Assembly: GCA_034522155.1 (NCBI GenBank)
Contig: JAXHLP010000003.1
Span: forward strand, 466,608 to 530,607
Direction: 5' to 3'
Source of the DNA: Salinilacustrithrix sp034522155
GTDB lineage: Bacteria > Actinomycetota > Acidimicrobiia > Acidimicrobiales > Salinilacustritrichaceae
Length of the DNA: 64,000 nt
Below are positions 24,903 through 34,286 of this stretch, piece by piece. Every line of letters begins with the position of its first letter. Positions within the stretch are counted from its first letter, which is position 1. Under the pieces are notes generated by a model that saw only the letters and a list, made by a program, of their open reading frames with translations, ran no database searches and was not told the origin of the DNA. The position numbers were made by a program, and so were the translations under genes.

Positions 24903-26561
24903 ATGGCTCACGCGACGCCCTTCGCCACCCACGAGGTCACCAACCAGGCGCCGCCGCTCGAGGACTACGACGTGTTCAACGGCGACGTCGCGCTCGGCGA
25001 CGCGCTGGAGCGGGAGGGTGGCGGCTGGGCGCGCGAGGAACTGACCGCGTTGGGCGCCTTCGCCGGCTCACCCGACGCCATCGAGTGGGGACGCCGGGCG
25101 AACCGCAACCCACCCGAGCTGCGGACCCACGATCGCTACGGCCATCGCATCGACGTCGTCGACTACCACCCGAACTACCACGACCTGATGCGCACGGCCA
25201 TCACCTACGGGCTCCACGCGGGCCCGTGGGCCGACGATCGCCGCGGCGCCCACGTCGCCCGGGCCGCCAAGGTCATCACCTGGTACCAGGTCGACGGCGG
25301 CCACGTCTGCCCGATCTCGATGACGTACTCGGCCGTGCCCGCCATCCGCCACGAACCGTCGGTGGCCGACGAGTGGGAGCCGCGTCTCATCGCCCGGGAG
25401 TACGACCCGTCGGATCAGCTGGCGGCGGACAAGACCGGCGCCACCTGCGGCATGGGGATGACCGAGAAGCAGGGTGGTTCCGACGTGCGCGCCAACACCA
25501 CGGGTGCCGTCGAGTCCTCCGACGGCACCTACCGGCTCACGGGGCACAAGTGGTTCTGCTCGGCGCCGATGTCCGATGCGTTCCTGATGCTGGCCCAGGC
25601 ACCGGGCGGGCTCACCTGCTTCCTCGTGCCCCGGTGGTGCCCCGACGGGGAGCGCAACCCGATCCGCATCCAGCGGCTGAAGGACAAGCTCGGCGACCGT
25701 TCCAACGCGTCGAGCGAGGTCGAGCTGCTCGACACGTGGGCCCAGCGCATCGGCGACGAGGGGCGTGGCGTGCGGACCATCATCGAGATGGTCAACCACA
25801 CCCGCCTCGATTGCATCCTCGGGTCCACGGCCATCATGCGCCAGGGCGTGGCCCAGGCCACCTGGCACACGCACCACCGAGCGGCTTTCGGCAAGACCCT
25901 CGACGAGCAGCCGCTCATGACCAACGTGCTCGCCGACCTGGCGATCGAGTCCGAGGCCGCGACCCATGCCGCGCTGCGCCTCGCCCGGGCCTTCGACTCG
26001 ACACCGGACAACAACGGCCCGGCCGACGAGCACGAGCAGCTGGTGAAGCGCCTGCTCACCCCGGTCGTGAAGTACTGGACCTGCAAGCGGGCGCCCCAGC
26101 TCGCCGCCGAGGCGCTCGAGTGCCTCGGCGGCGCCGGCTTCGTCGAGGAGTCCGACCTCCCTCGGCTGTTCCGCCAGTCGCCACTGAACGGCGTGTGGGA
26201 GGGCTCGGGCAACGTCATCTGCCTCGATGTCCTCCGGGCCCTGCTCCGTGCCCCCGAGGCACTCGACGCCTACTGGGCCGAAGTCCAGCTCGCCGCCGGG
26301 GCGGATCCCCGCCTCGACGCCGCGGTCGCCGGGCTGCGCAAGGACCTCGGCGACCTCCAGGACATGGAGCACCGCGCCCGCCGGGTGGTCGAGAAGATGG
26401 CCATCGTGTTCCAGGCGTCGCTCCTGGTCCAGCACGCACCGGCCGAGGTTTCCGACGCGTTCGTGGCGTCGCGCATCGCCGAGGACGCGGGCCTGGCCCT
26501 CGGCACGCTTCCGCCCGGCCTCGACCTCGCTCCGATCGTCGAGCGGGCCCGTCCGGCCTGA
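24903..26561 (+). CDS. acyl-CoA dehydrogenase, AidB-like (isovaleryl-CoA dehydrogenase/alkylation response type)
   Basis: 552 residues, close to E. coli AidB (541). TCGMGMTEKQGGSDVRANTT is the FAD/substrate loop typical of AidB rather than of short acyl-CoA dehydrogenases; HKWFCSAPMSDAFLMLAQ, ECLGGAGFVEES and GVWEGSGNVICLDVLRAL follow. The extended N-terminal domain (about 1-190) and a C-terminal helical extension are also AidB features. AidB takes part in the adaptive response to DNA alkylation; the actinobacterial versions are mostly uncharacterised. Start chosen at MAHATPF; the frame opens 27 bases earlier. Confidence 0.85.
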   Translation: MAHATPFATHEVTNQAPPLEDYDVFNGDVALGDALEREGGGWAREELTALGAFAGSPDAIEWGRRANRNPPELRTHDRYGHRIDVVDYHPNYHDLMRTAITYGLHAGPWADDRRGAHVARAAKVITWYQVDGGHVCPISMTYSAVPAIRHEPSVADEWEPRLIAREYDPSDQLAADKTGATCGMGMTEKQGGSDVRANTTGAVESSDGTYRLTGHKWFCSAPMSDAFLMLAQAPGGLTCFLVPRWCPDGERNPIRIQRLKDKLGDRSNASSEVELLDTWAQRIGDEGRGVRTIIEMVNHTRLDCILGSTAIMRQGVAQATWHTHHRAAFGKTLDEQPLMTNVLADLAIESEAATHAALRLARAFDSTPDNNGPADEHEQLVKRLLTPVVKYWTCKRAPQLAAEALECLGGAGFVEESDLPRLFRQSPLNGVWEGSGNVICLDVLRALLRAPEALDAYWAEVQLAAGADPRLDAAVAGLRKDLGDLQDMEHRARRVVEKMAIVFQASLLVQHAPAEVSDAFVASRIAEDAGLALGTLPPGLDLAPIVERARPA

Positions 26562-26601
26562 CCTGACCTGATCTGGTCTCCCGGCGTCCGCCGCCGAACG
26601 G

Positions 26602-27213
26602 TCAGCGGCTGCGGAGGACGACCTCGCCCGACGGTGCTGCACCCTCGCCCTCGGTCTCCCGGGTGACGGTCATCCGTGGATACTCGTCGAGACCCACACC
26701 GGCCCACAGCTCGATCGTGCCGACACCGCCACGAAGGTGGAACGACCCGGCACTGACCGCGTCGCCGTCGTCGTTCCACAACCATCCCTCGTAGTACTGA
26801 TCCCGACCGGCGGGGGCCAGCCCGGAGACGTCGAGGTCGATGCGCGTGCCGAGGGGCGTATCGGTGACGGTGGCCACGGCGCTGGCGTCGGGCGCGGCCT
26901 CGGTGCCGGCGAGCGCCACCGCGACACCGGTCGTCCCCTGCTCGGCGCCGCCGTCGAGCACGGATGCGCCGACGAGCACCAGGATCGCGGCGACGACCCC
27001 GACCGCGACCGGCGCGAGCCAGCGGCGGAGGTCTCCGGTGTGCCGGTCGGGTCGCGGCATCTCTCCGGAACGGATCTCGGAACCGACGGCCGCGACGATG
27101 TCGTCCTCGAGGTCGGGGTCGGGATCAGTCCAGACCGCGCCGTTGCCGAGCAGGGGCGCGAGCGCGTCGTCGCCGACGGGCGGTTCGTCCGGGTACTCGG
27201 GTGGTTCGGTCAT
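26602..27213 (-). CDS. anti-sigma factor, RskA-like
   Basis: 203 residues. The N-terminal 80 residues are acidic and lack an HxxxCxxC zinc motif. A single membrane helix WLAPVAVGVVAAILVLVGASV lies near 88-108, followed by an extracytoplasmic domain ending TDTPLGTRIDLDVSGLAPAG, YYEGWLWNDDG and FHLRGGVGTIELWAGV, which matches the anti-sigma-K C-terminal (RskA) domain. Its start overlaps the sigma factor stop as ATGA, so it should bind and silence the neighbouring ECF sigma factor. Confidence 0.8.
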   Translation of the reverse strand: MTEPPEYPDEPPVGDDALAPLLGNGAVWTDPDPDLEDDIVAAVGSEIRSGEMPRPDRHTGDLRRWLAPVAVGVVAAILVLVGASVLDGGAEQGTTGVAVALAGTEAAPDASAVATVTDTPLGTRIDLDVSGLAPAGRDQYYEGWLWNDDGDAVSAGSFHLRGGVGTIELWAGVGLDEYPRMTVTRETEGEGAAPSGEVVLRSR

Positions 27214-27779
27214 CGCGGGTCCTCGTTGCTGTCTACGTCGCCGACCGCCGGGTCGGTTCGCGAATCGAGCAGGTGCCCGAGCGCGGCGGCCAACCGTTGG
27301 TGCGCCCGCGCCGAGCGCGACTTCACCGTGCCGACGGGAACCTCCAGCTGCTCGGCGATCTCGGCGTGGGTCCAGCCCCCGAGGTGAGAGAGGCGGACCA
27401 CCTCACGTTCGCCGTCGGGGAGGTCGTCGATGGCGCGGCGGACCTCGAAGACCTCCCAGGTCCGTTCCATCGACAGCGTCTCGACGCCCACGTCGACCGC
27501 CGGCGCGTGACCACCGCGGGTCGGGTGGCGCTCGGCCCGGAGTACGTCGATCGCGGTCCGGCGGGCGATGGCGTACAGCCACGGGGCGAGCTCGCGGTCG
27601 GCGTCGAAGGTGGCTGCGGCCTGCCACGCCTTCACGAAGGTCTGCTGGGCCACATCGCGGGCCAGCTCGTCGCCGACGATCGACCGGGCGACGGTGTGGA
27701 CCGCACCGCCGTAGTGGCGGTACACCGCGCGGACCGCGTCGGGGTCACCCGTCCGGAACCGGCGCTGGAGGTCCTCCAC
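27210..27779 (-). CDS. ECF-family RNA polymerase sigma factor
   Basis: 189 residues from the GTG at 27779, preceded by GGAGGA 9 bases upstream. Region 2: LQRRFRTGDPDAVRAVYRHY and DVAQQTFVKAWQAAATFD, with WLYAIARRTAIDVLR. Region 4: AIDDLPDGEREVVRLSHLGG, WTHAEIAEQLEVPVGTVKSR and SARAHQRLAAAL. It forms a coupled pair with the RskA-like anti-sigma factor and is divergent from the lipoprotein at 27875, a likely target promoter. Confidence 0.9.
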   Translation of the reverse strand: MEDLQRRFRTGDPDAVRAVYRHYGGAVHTVARSIVGDELARDVAQQTFVKAWQAAATFDADRELAPWLYAIARRTAIDVLRAERHPTRGGHAPAVDVGVETLSMERTWEVFEVRRAIDDLPDGEREVVRLSHLGGWTHAEIAEQLEVPVGTVKSRSARAHQRLAAALGHLLDSRTDPAVGDVDSNEDPR

Positions 27780-27874
27780 GACCCGCCATCCTCCCACGAT
27801 GCCCGGCGCGAACCGAGCGGGCCCCTCACCCGTAGAGGGAGGAGACGGACAGTCCCCGACCAAGGAGCAATCCC

Positions 27875-28441
27875 ATGCCCACCCGAACGATGCGAGTCCT
27901 CGGCGTCGTGTTCGCCGCCGTGTTGCTGGTCGCCGCCTGTGGCGACGACGACACCACCGCCGAGACTGGTGGCAGCGCAACCGACGACGGAACGACGGAA
28001 CGCACCGACGACGAGTCCGAGACCAACGCGTCCGATGCGCCGGTCCAGGAGGCAGAGACGAGCCTCGGCCCGACCCTGGTCGACGCCGAGGGCCTGACGC
28101 TGTACGGCTTCACGCCCGACGAGGGCGGCACGCCGACCTGCACCGACGCCTGCGCCGGCACATGGCCGCCGCTCTTCGTGGACTCCGCCGAGCTGCCCGA
28201 AGGCCTCGACCCGGCCCTCTACTCGGTCGTCGAGCACCCGAGCGGCGAGTTCCAGCTCGCCGCGGGCGGCTGGCCGCTCTACTACTACGCAGCCGACGCC
28301 TCGGCCGGCGACGTGAACGGCCAAGGGGTCGGCGGCAACTGGTTCGCGGTCGCGCCCGACGGGACCCTGATCGAGGGGTCCGGCGCCGACGGTGGCTCGT
28401 CGGGCAACGACGAAGCCGAGGCCGACGACCTCGAGTACTGA
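27875..28441 (+). CDS. COG4315-type secreted repeat lipoprotein
   Basis: 188 residues with a lipoprotein signal peptide (VLLVAACGDDD, lipobox Cys near 21), an acidic Thr/Glu-rich spacer to about 65, then two copies of the domain seen in COG4315 proteins: LTLYGFTPDEGGTPTCTDACAGTWPPL and, later, LAAGGWPLYYYAAD with GDVNGQGVGGNWFAVAPDG. AAGGAG lies upstream of the ATG. Function unknown; attached to the outer face of the cytoplasmic membrane. Divergent from the ECF sigma gene. Confidence 0.8.
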   Translation: MPTRTMRVLGVVFAAVLLVAACGDDDTTAETGGSATDDGTTERTDDESETNASDAPVQEAETSLGPTLVDAEGLTLYGFTPDEGGTPTCTDACAGTWPPLFVDSAELPEGLDPALYSVVEHPSGEFQLAAGGWPLYYYAADASAGDVNGQGVGGNWFAVAPDGTLIEGSGADGGSSGNDEAEADDLEY

Positions 28442-28549
28442 TCTCGTCTCGGCCGAACCCAGGGATGGTCGGCCGACTTTTCTGTCACAGTCACCAGGGT
28501 TCGTCGCTCATGCCGGTGGAAGATCCCACCACCCGAGGAGACGAGAACC

Positions 28550-29620
28550 GTGAGCATCAACCAACGACGCACCCTGATCATCCTGGCCACCGCCGTCGCG
28601 GCGCTGCTGGCACTGTTCATGGGCGTGTTCGTGGGCGAGTCCCTCGCCCAGGACAACGAGGTGGTCACCGACGAGGTGTCCGACACGTCGGACACCACCG
28701 AACCGTCGGAGACCACCGACCCCGAAACGACCTCGACCACCGAGCCCACCACGACCGAGGCCACCACGACCGAGCCCGCCACGACCGAGGCCACCACCAC
28801 GGCATCGCCTGACCCCGCGCCCACCCCGGATCCCGACCCGGAGAAGCCCGAGGCCTCCGGCTGCGACGCGCCGCACGGCCAGGGGAGCTGGACCGTCGAT
28901 GGTCCCGGCGACGCGGTGGCCGTGACCGACATGGCTCCCTTCGGCGGCGACTGTGCCGGCGTCACGCTCGCGGTCGACGGCGACGCCTCCGACCTCAGCG
29001 TCGTGCGCCAGCCCGTCCTCAACACCACGACGGTGCGCTTCGAGGGCAGCGGGCCGCTTCCCGGGCCGATCGGCAACGACTTCATCGACTTCGAGGTGAT
29101 CGACGGCCGGATCACGACCGCCGTCGTGACCCATGACGCCCAGGGCATCACGCTGGTCCTCTACCACCCGAGCGACGTCAGCGCCGGGCTCGGCAGCCAC
29201 GTGGCCGTCGACGGCAGCGCCGTCACCGTCTCGGTCCGCGAGCAGGTCGGCAGCGATCCGGCGTTCGCCGGCCCGAGCTACGGGGGTGAGCCCTACCACC
29301 GCACGCCCCGCGGCCCGTACTGGGACGGCCTCTTCGTCGACCTCGCCGTCGACGTCGAGGGTTCGGGGACCATCGTGGTGCAGGGCTACGCCAAGGCGCC
29401 CGAGTCGCACTTCGAGTACCAGGTCTTCGACACCTCCGACGACTCCCTCGTCTGCGACTTCTCCGACGTCACCGAGGGTCTGATGTGGATGTACTCGAAG
29501 TTCACCGCTGAGTGCACCCCGGCCTCGCCGGGCACCTACGACGTGGTCGTGGGCTGGCCGAGCCTCTCCGACGATCCGGCCGACGCCGTCTGGCACATGG
29601 ACGAGGTGACCGTCGGTTGA
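28550..29620 (+). CDS. secreted/anchored protein with Thr-rich stalk and beta-rich C-terminal domain
   Basis: 356 residues from a GTG, with GAGGAG upstream. The N-terminus has one hydrophobic segment (TLIILATAVAALLALFMGVF), then a Thr/Glu stalk (TTTE repeats, about 45-95). The folded part runs from about 100 to 356. Its last 65 residues (FEYQVFDTSDD, AECTPASPGTYDVVVGW) look like an immunoglobulin-like Gmad2-type domain, which is an uncertain match. The stop overlaps the next start as TGATG, so it is co-translated with the fused sigma/anti-sigma protein. Confidence 0.65.
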   Translation: MSINQRRTLIILATAVAALLALFMGVFVGESLAQDNEVVTDEVSDTSDTTEPSETTDPETTSTTEPTTTEATTTEPATTEATTTASPDPAPTPDPDPEKPEASGCDAPHGQGSWTVDGPGDAVAVTDMAPFGGDCAGVTLAVDGDASDLSVVRQPVLNTTTVRFEGSGPLPGPIGNDFIDFEVIDGRITTAVVTHDAQGITLVLYHPSDVSAGLGSHVAVDGSAVTVSVREQVGSDPAFAGPSYGGEPYHRTPRGPYWDGLFVDLAVDVEGSGTIVVQGYAKAPESHFEYQVFDTSDDSLVCDFSDVTEGLMWMYSKFTAECTPASPGTYDVVVGWPSLSDDPADAVWHMDEVTVG

Positions 29621-31065
29621 TGGCGACGGCACCTGACGAGGATCTCGTCACGCGGCTCGTGGACGGCGACCAGCACGCGCTGGCCGCCGTCTACGACCGC
29701 TACGCCGACCGCATCCACGACTTCTGCGCCCGCATGCTGCACGACCGAGCCGACGCCGCCGACGCGACCCAGGACACCTTCCTCCTGGCGGCCCGTCGGG
29801 CCGGCACCCTCCGAGAGCCGGGCAAGCTCCGGGCCTGGCTCTACGCCATCGCCCGGTCGCAGTGCCTGGGCCGGTTGCGCGACCGCAAGCGCACCGCCCC
29901 GAGCGACGAGCTCGAGCCCGCCGTGACCGACGAGGATCCGGGTCGGGGCGCCGAGCAGGCCGAGACGGCGGCACTGGTCCACGCGGCCGCCGCTGGCCTC
30001 GACGAGCGCGACCAGGCCGCGCTCCACCTCCATCTGCGTCACGACCTCGACGGGCAGGCCCTGGCCGACGCCATGGGGGTCACGCCCGCCAACGCGCGCA
30101 AGATCGCCCAGCGCGTACGCGACCGGCTCGAGCGGTCGCTCACCGCGTTGGTGGTCGCCCGTCGCGGCTCCGACGACTGCGAGGAACTGGCGTCGATCCT
30201 CGGCGACTGGGACGGCGAGCTGACCCCGCTGCTGCGCAAGCGCGTTTCCCGCCACGTCGACGGTTGCGAGACCTGCGACGAAGAGCGGAAGCGGTCCATG
30301 ACGCCGGCCGCGCTGCTGGCGGCGATGCCGATCGCATCCGCCCCCGACGACCTCCGCACCCGGCTCATCTCCTCGATCCAGGCCGGTGAGGGACCTTCGG
30401 GTGCAGCAGGGCCCCAGACCTGGGACCCGTCGGGCTTCCCGGCCGGTGGGGTTGGCGCTGGCCGTCGGTTCGTCGCCGCGGTGGCCGGGTTGGTCGTCGT
30501 GGCGATGTTCCTCGGCGGCGCCATCCTCGGGGTCGTCTTCGCCGACGACGATCCGGTGGTGGAGGCGACCGCGACCACGACCAGTTCGACGACCACCACG
30601 ACCGACCCCACGACCACGTCGACGACCACGACCGACCCCACCACGACCACGACGACGGCTCCCGCGACGACCACCACGGCACCGCCGACGTCGATCGTGG
30701 AACCACCGCCGGTCACCGCCCCGATCGATCGAACGCCGCCCAGGCTCGAGGTCACCGCGGACCCCGACACCATCCAGGAGCGGGGTGGCTTCTGCACGGG
30801 ACCGTCCACCTCGACCGTCGTCGCCGCCGTCGAGGACGACGGCGGTGTGTCTGCCGTCCGCTTCCGCTGGCCGGGTCCGGACGGTGAGCAGGTCCGCCTG
30901 GTGCGCGACGCCCCCTACGACGTGACGGTCGGGCCCTACCCGTCGGGCCACCACGACCAGGCGACCACCGTTGTCGTCGAGGTCGAGGCCTTCGACCGGG
31001 CCGGCAACCTCGCGACCGAGACGGCGGAGATCGTCGTCACCCCGGCCGGGAACTGCCTCGGCTAG
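29620..31065 (+). CDS. fused ECF sigma factor / zinc anti-sigma / membrane / extracellular domain protein
   Basis: 481 residues in one frame. Residues 1-90 are sigma region 2 (LVTRLVDGDQHALAAVYDRY, ADAADATQDTFLLAARRAG, RAWLYAIARSQCLGRL). Region 4 follows at about 130-185 (GLDERDQAALHLHLRHDLDG, TPANARKIAQRVRDRLERSL). RKRVSRHVDGCETC near 205-218 holds the HxxxCxxC of zinc anti-sigma domains. A membrane helix lies near 284-308 (VAAVAGLVVVAMFLGGAILG). A Thr-rich stalk leads to an Ig-like outer domain to the end (GTDRAGNLATETAEIVV-type strand). The polypeptide is a membrane-tethered sigma factor. A Thr stalk is shared with the co-translated upstream protein. If it acts as sigma it would need release or partner recruitment. 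Confidence 0.8.
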   Translation: MATAPDEDLVTRLVDGDQHALAAVYDRYADRIHDFCARMLHDRADAADATQDTFLLAARRAGTLREPGKLRAWLYAIARSQCLGRLRDRKRTAPSDELEPAVTDEDPGRGAEQAETAALVHAAAAGLDERDQAALHLHLRHDLDGQALADAMGVTPANARKIAQRVRDRLERSLTALVVARRGSDDCEELASILGDWDGELTPLLRKRVSRHVDGCETCDEERKRSMTPAALLAAMPIASAPDDLRTRLISSIQAGEGPSGAAGPQTWDPSGFPAGGVGAGRRFVAAVAGLVVVAMFLGGAILGVVFADDDPVVEATATTTSSTTTTTDPTTTSTTTTDPTTTTTTAPATTTTAPPTSIVEPPPVTAPIDRTPPRLEVTADPDTIQERGGFCTGPSTSTVVAAVEDDGGVSAVRFRWPGPDGEQVRLVRDAPYDVTVGPYPSGHHDQATTVVVEVEAFDRAGNLATETAEIVVTPAGNCLG

Positions 31066-31098
31066 CGGAGCGACGCGGGTCGCGCTAGAGATGAACGC

Positions 31099-32475
31099 AT
31101 GCTCACCAGCATTGATCCGGCCACCGGCGAGACCCACGCCACCCACGACGAGCACACCAGCGAGGAGGTCGAGGCCTTCGTCGAGGAGTGTCATGCCCGA
31201 CATCTGACGTGGCGCCGCACCGACTTCGACCACCGGGCTGGCGTGCTCCGGGGTGTCGCCGACGCGCTCGAGGCTCGCGTCGACGAGCTCGCCGAGCTCA
31301 TGGCGGCCGAGATGGGCAAGCCCGTGAGCGGCGGCCGTGGCGAGGTGAACAAGTGCGCCTGGGTGTGCCGCTACTACGCCGACAACGCCGAGGCCCATCT
31401 GGCCGACGTGCCCATCGACGCCGACCGGGTCGCCAGCTACCTCCACCACGAGCCGCTCGGCGTGGTGCTCGCGGTGATGCCGTGGAACTTCCCGCTGTGG
31501 CAGGTGTTCCGCTTCGCCGCCCCGGCGCTGATGGCCGGCAACGGCGCGCTGCTCAAGCACGCGTCCAACGTCACCGGCTGCTCGGTCGCGATCCAGGAGC
31601 TGTTCGAGGCCGGCGGCGCGCCCACCGGCCTGTTCCGCAGCCTGAAGATCGGCTCTCCCGAGGTCGAGGCCGTGCTCGAGAACGACCTCGTGCGAGCCGC
31701 CACCCTCACCGGCAGCGTGCCGGCCGGCCGGGCCGTCGCGGCCACGGCGGGCCGTCTGCTGAAGAAGACCGTGCTCGAGCTCGGTGGTTCCGATCCCTCT
31801 GTCGTGCTCGCCGACGCCGACGTCGAGGCGGCCGCCAAGACTTGTGCGGCCAGTCGGCTCATCAACTCGGGCCAGAGCTGCATCGCGGCCAAGCGCTTCG
31901 TGGTGGTCGACGAGGTCCACGACCGGTTCGTGGACGCGTTCGTCGCCGAGATGAACCAGGCGGTCATGGGCGACCCGCGGGAGGAGTCGACCACCGTCGG
32001 CCCCCAGGCGCAGGCGAGCCTCCGCGACGAGTTGCACGACCAGGTCGAACGCTCCGTCGCGGAAGGAGCTGAGCTCGCTCTCGGTGGCCAGCTGCCCGAC
32101 GGTCCCGGCGCCTACTACCCGCCCACCGTGCTCACCGGTGTCACGCCCGACATGGTTGCCGGCGACGAGGAGCTGTTCGGCCCGGTCGCCGCCGTCATGC
32201 GGGCCGACGACGAGCACGACGCGATCCGGATCGCCAACCACACGCCCTTCGGGCTCGGCGCCGCGGTCTTCACCCAGGACCTGGCCAAGGGCGAGCGCAT
32301 CGCCGCCGAGGAGCTCGATGCCGGCTGCTGCTTCGTCAACGACCTCGTCGCCTCCGACCCCCGGTTGCCCTTCGGCGGCGTGAAGGACTCGGGCTACGGG
32401 CGCGAGCTCAGCTTCCTCGGCATCCAGGAGTTCGTCAACCAGAAGACCGTGGTCGTCGGCCCCAAGCAGACCTGA
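31099..32475 (+). CDS. aldehyde dehydrogenase, succinate-semialdehyde dehydrogenase-like
   Basis: 458 residues. VMPWNFPLWQVFRFAAPALMAGNGALLKHAS is the cofactor-binding region. KTVLELGGSDPSVVLADAD contains the catalytic Glu, and INSGQSCIAAKRFVV the catalytic Cys near 255. The C-terminus has DPRLPFGGVKDSGYGRELS. The size and the LKHASNVTGCSVAIQELF pattern fit the GabD/Sad group, which oxidises succinate semialdehyde with NAD(P). A link to the amine cluster 7 kb away is possible but not shown. Confidence 0.85.
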   Translation: MLTSIDPATGETHATHDEHTSEEVEAFVEECHARHLTWRRTDFDHRAGVLRGVADALEARVDELAELMAAEMGKPVSGGRGEVNKCAWVCRYYADNAEAHLADVPIDADRVASYLHHEPLGVVLAVMPWNFPLWQVFRFAAPALMAGNGALLKHASNVTGCSVAIQELFEAGGAPTGLFRSLKIGSPEVEAVLENDLVRAATLTGSVPAGRAVAATAGRLLKKTVLELGGSDPSVVLADADVEAAAKTCAASRLINSGQSCIAAKRFVVVDEVHDRFVDAFVAEMNQAVMGDPREESTTVGPQAQASLRDELHDQVERSVAEGAELALGGQLPDGPGAYYPPTVLTGVTPDMVAGDEELFGPVAAVMRADDEHDAIRIANHTPFGLGAAVFTQDLAKGERIAAEELDAGCCFVNDLVASDPRLPFGGVKDSGYGRELSFLGIQEFVNQKTVVVGPKQT

Positions 32476-32509
32476 ACCAAGATCCCGTGGGCTCGATGGC
32501 TGTGCTGCA

Positions 32510-34036
32510 ATGACGGCCATGACGGCCGCGCTGGGCATCGACGTCGGGACCACCAATGCCAAGGTGGCGCTGGTCGACGCCGACGGTGTCATCCGCGCCG
32601 AGGCCAGCCGGGGGTTCGAGGTGACGATCGACGGCGATACCGCCGAGCTCGACGCCGAGGTCCAGTGGGCGGGTGTGGTCGACGCGGTGCGCGATTGCGT
32701 CGGAACCGTGCCCGAGGTTGCAGCCGAGGTGGTCGCGGTGGGCGTCGACAGCCAGTACTCGTCGATCGTGCCGGTCGCCGCTGACGGCGTACCCGTTGCG
32801 CCGATGCGCCTGTGGTCCGACCGGCGCGGCACGGACCGCAGCATGGCGATCCTCGCCGACGAGGACGCCTTCTTCGGCTTCATCGAGCGGCACGGGATTC
32901 CGCCGGTCGGTGGGGGTCTGAGCCTGGGGCACGTGCTCCACCTGCAACACGACTGCCCCGAGGTCCACGCCGAGACGATCGCCTACCTCGAGCCGATGGA
33001 CTACGTGAACGCCCGGCTCACCGGGCGGATCGCGGCCAACCAGGCCACGCAGTTCATGAGCCAGGTGATCGACAACCGGGCGCTGGGCCGGACCGGCTAC
33101 GACGAGATGCTCGTCGAGTGGGCCGGCGTCGACCCCTCGCGGCTGCCGCCCCTGATCCCGCTCGACGAGCCGGTCGGGACGGTGCAGCCCGACGTCGCCG
33201 CCCAGCTCGGGATCCCGGCGAGCGCCATCGTGCATGCAGGCGTGAACGACACGCAGGCCGGGTCGGTGGCGACCGACACCCGCCGGCCCGGGCGCGGCGG
33301 GCTGTCGGTGGGGACGACCTCGGTGCTGGTCGACTCGATCGCCGACAAGCGTGTCGACCTCGATCACGAGATCTTGTCGTGTCCCGGCCCCTTCGACGAC
33401 ACCTATCTCCTCTTCGCCGAGAACGGGCTCGGGGGTCGGTCGGTCGAGCACGTCGTCGACCACGTGGTCGACACCGGTGGATTCGACACGCTCGACGAGA
33501 TCCTGGCGTCGACGCCGGTGGGGAGCAGGGGCGTGCTCTTCCTGCCCTGGCTCCGCGGTTCGCTCGCCCCGGCGGCCGATCCGAACATGCGGGGCGGCTT
33601 CGTCAACATGGGCCTCGACGTCGGGCGACGTGAGCTGTTGCGCGCCACCTGCGAAGGCGTCGCCCACAACCTCGCCTGGTTGCTGCCCCACGCCGAGACG
33701 TTGACCGGGAACGGGATCGACGAGGTCGTCTTCGTCGGGGGCGCGGCCCGGTCGGTGGGGGCGCGCCAGATCGTGGCCGACGTGCTCGACCGTCCCGTGC
33801 TGGTGCCCGACCGGCCCGAGCTCGCCATCGCCCGTGCCACCGCGCTGCTGGCACTGCACCGCCATGGCGTGCTCGACCGCCAGGGGCTGTCGGCGCTCGC
33901 CGTGTCCTCGACGGCGGGGGGCGGCGAGCCCGTCCAGCCTGTCGCCGAGCACCATGCGGTCTACGCCCGCCACCAGCCCCAGTTCGAGGCCGCCTTCGAT
34001 GCGCTGCGCCCGATCAGTGCCGCCCTCAACGCGTGA
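32510..34036 (+). CDS. FGGY-family carbohydrate kinase (xylulokinase-like)
   Basis: 508 residues (alternative ATG at 32519). AALGIDVGTTNAKVALVDADG is the phosphate-1 loop, MRLWSDRRG near 100 the sugar-binding loop, HAGVNDTQAGSV the phosphate-2 motif (Asp base), and GIDEVVFVGGAARSVGARQIVADVL the adenosine motif. It phosphorylates a sugar or polyol; the substrate is not recognisable and no isomerase or transporter is beside it. Confidence 0.75.
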   Translation: MTAMTAALGIDVGTTNAKVALVDADGVIRAEASRGFEVTIDGDTAELDAEVQWAGVVDAVRDCVGTVPEVAAEVVAVGVDSQYSSIVPVAADGVPVAPMRLWSDRRGTDRSMAILADEDAFFGFIERHGIPPVGGGLSLGHVLHLQHDCPEVHAETIAYLEPMDYVNARLTGRIAANQATQFMSQVIDNRALGRTGYDEMLVEWAGVDPSRLPPLIPLDEPVGTVQPDVAAQLGIPASAIVHAGVNDTQAGSVATDTRRPGRGGLSVGTTSVLVDSIADKRVDLDHEILSCPGPFDDTYLLFAENGLGGRSVEHVVDHVVDTGGFDTLDEILASTPVGSRGVLFLPWLRGSLAPAADPNMRGGFVNMGLDVGRRELLRATCEGVAHNLAWLLPHAETLTGNGIDEVVFVGGAARSVGARQIVADVLDRPVLVPDRPELAIARATALLALHRHGVLDRQGLSALAVSSTAGGGEPVQPVAEHHAVYARHQPQFEAAFDALRPISAALNA

Positions 34037-34082
34037 GCGGTCTCGAGACATGCGGCGGAATGGGAGGTGTACGCCAGGAGAC

Positions 34083-34248
34083 GTTGTGAGCGCCAGCGAA
34101 CAACTCTCGAAGTCGAGGAAAGGCCCGCGCCGGCAAGCCTAGCGCAGGCCAGGCCGTGCCGGCAAGCCGGCGGCCGACGAACGGCTCGAGACCTGCGGCG
34201 GAATGGAGCCTGCCGCCAGGCGAGTTGTGAGCCACAGGCGAACAACTC
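34083..34248. repeat. GAGTTGT-type palindromic repeats, copies B and C
   Basis: Copy B at 34083-34105 reads GTTGTGAG-CGCCAGCGA-ACAAC. Copy C at 34222-34248 reads GAGTTGT-GAGCCACAGGCGA-ACAACTC. Both lie in the 250-base gap between the kinase and marR genes, together with two related TCGAGACATGCGGCGGAATG / TCGAGACCTGCGGCGGAATG stretches near 34043 and 34187. No gene is seen in the gap. Confidence 0.7.
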
Positions 34249-34286
34249 GAGAGCGCAGGAGTTCCCTTCAGGGAGCGACAAGCGAC

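Noticed and set aside
29512..29619. Upstream extension of the fused sigma protein
   Set aside because: It overlaps the end of the secreted protein gene in another frame; the TGATG junction and MATAPDEDLVTRLV start fit a coupled gene at 29620.
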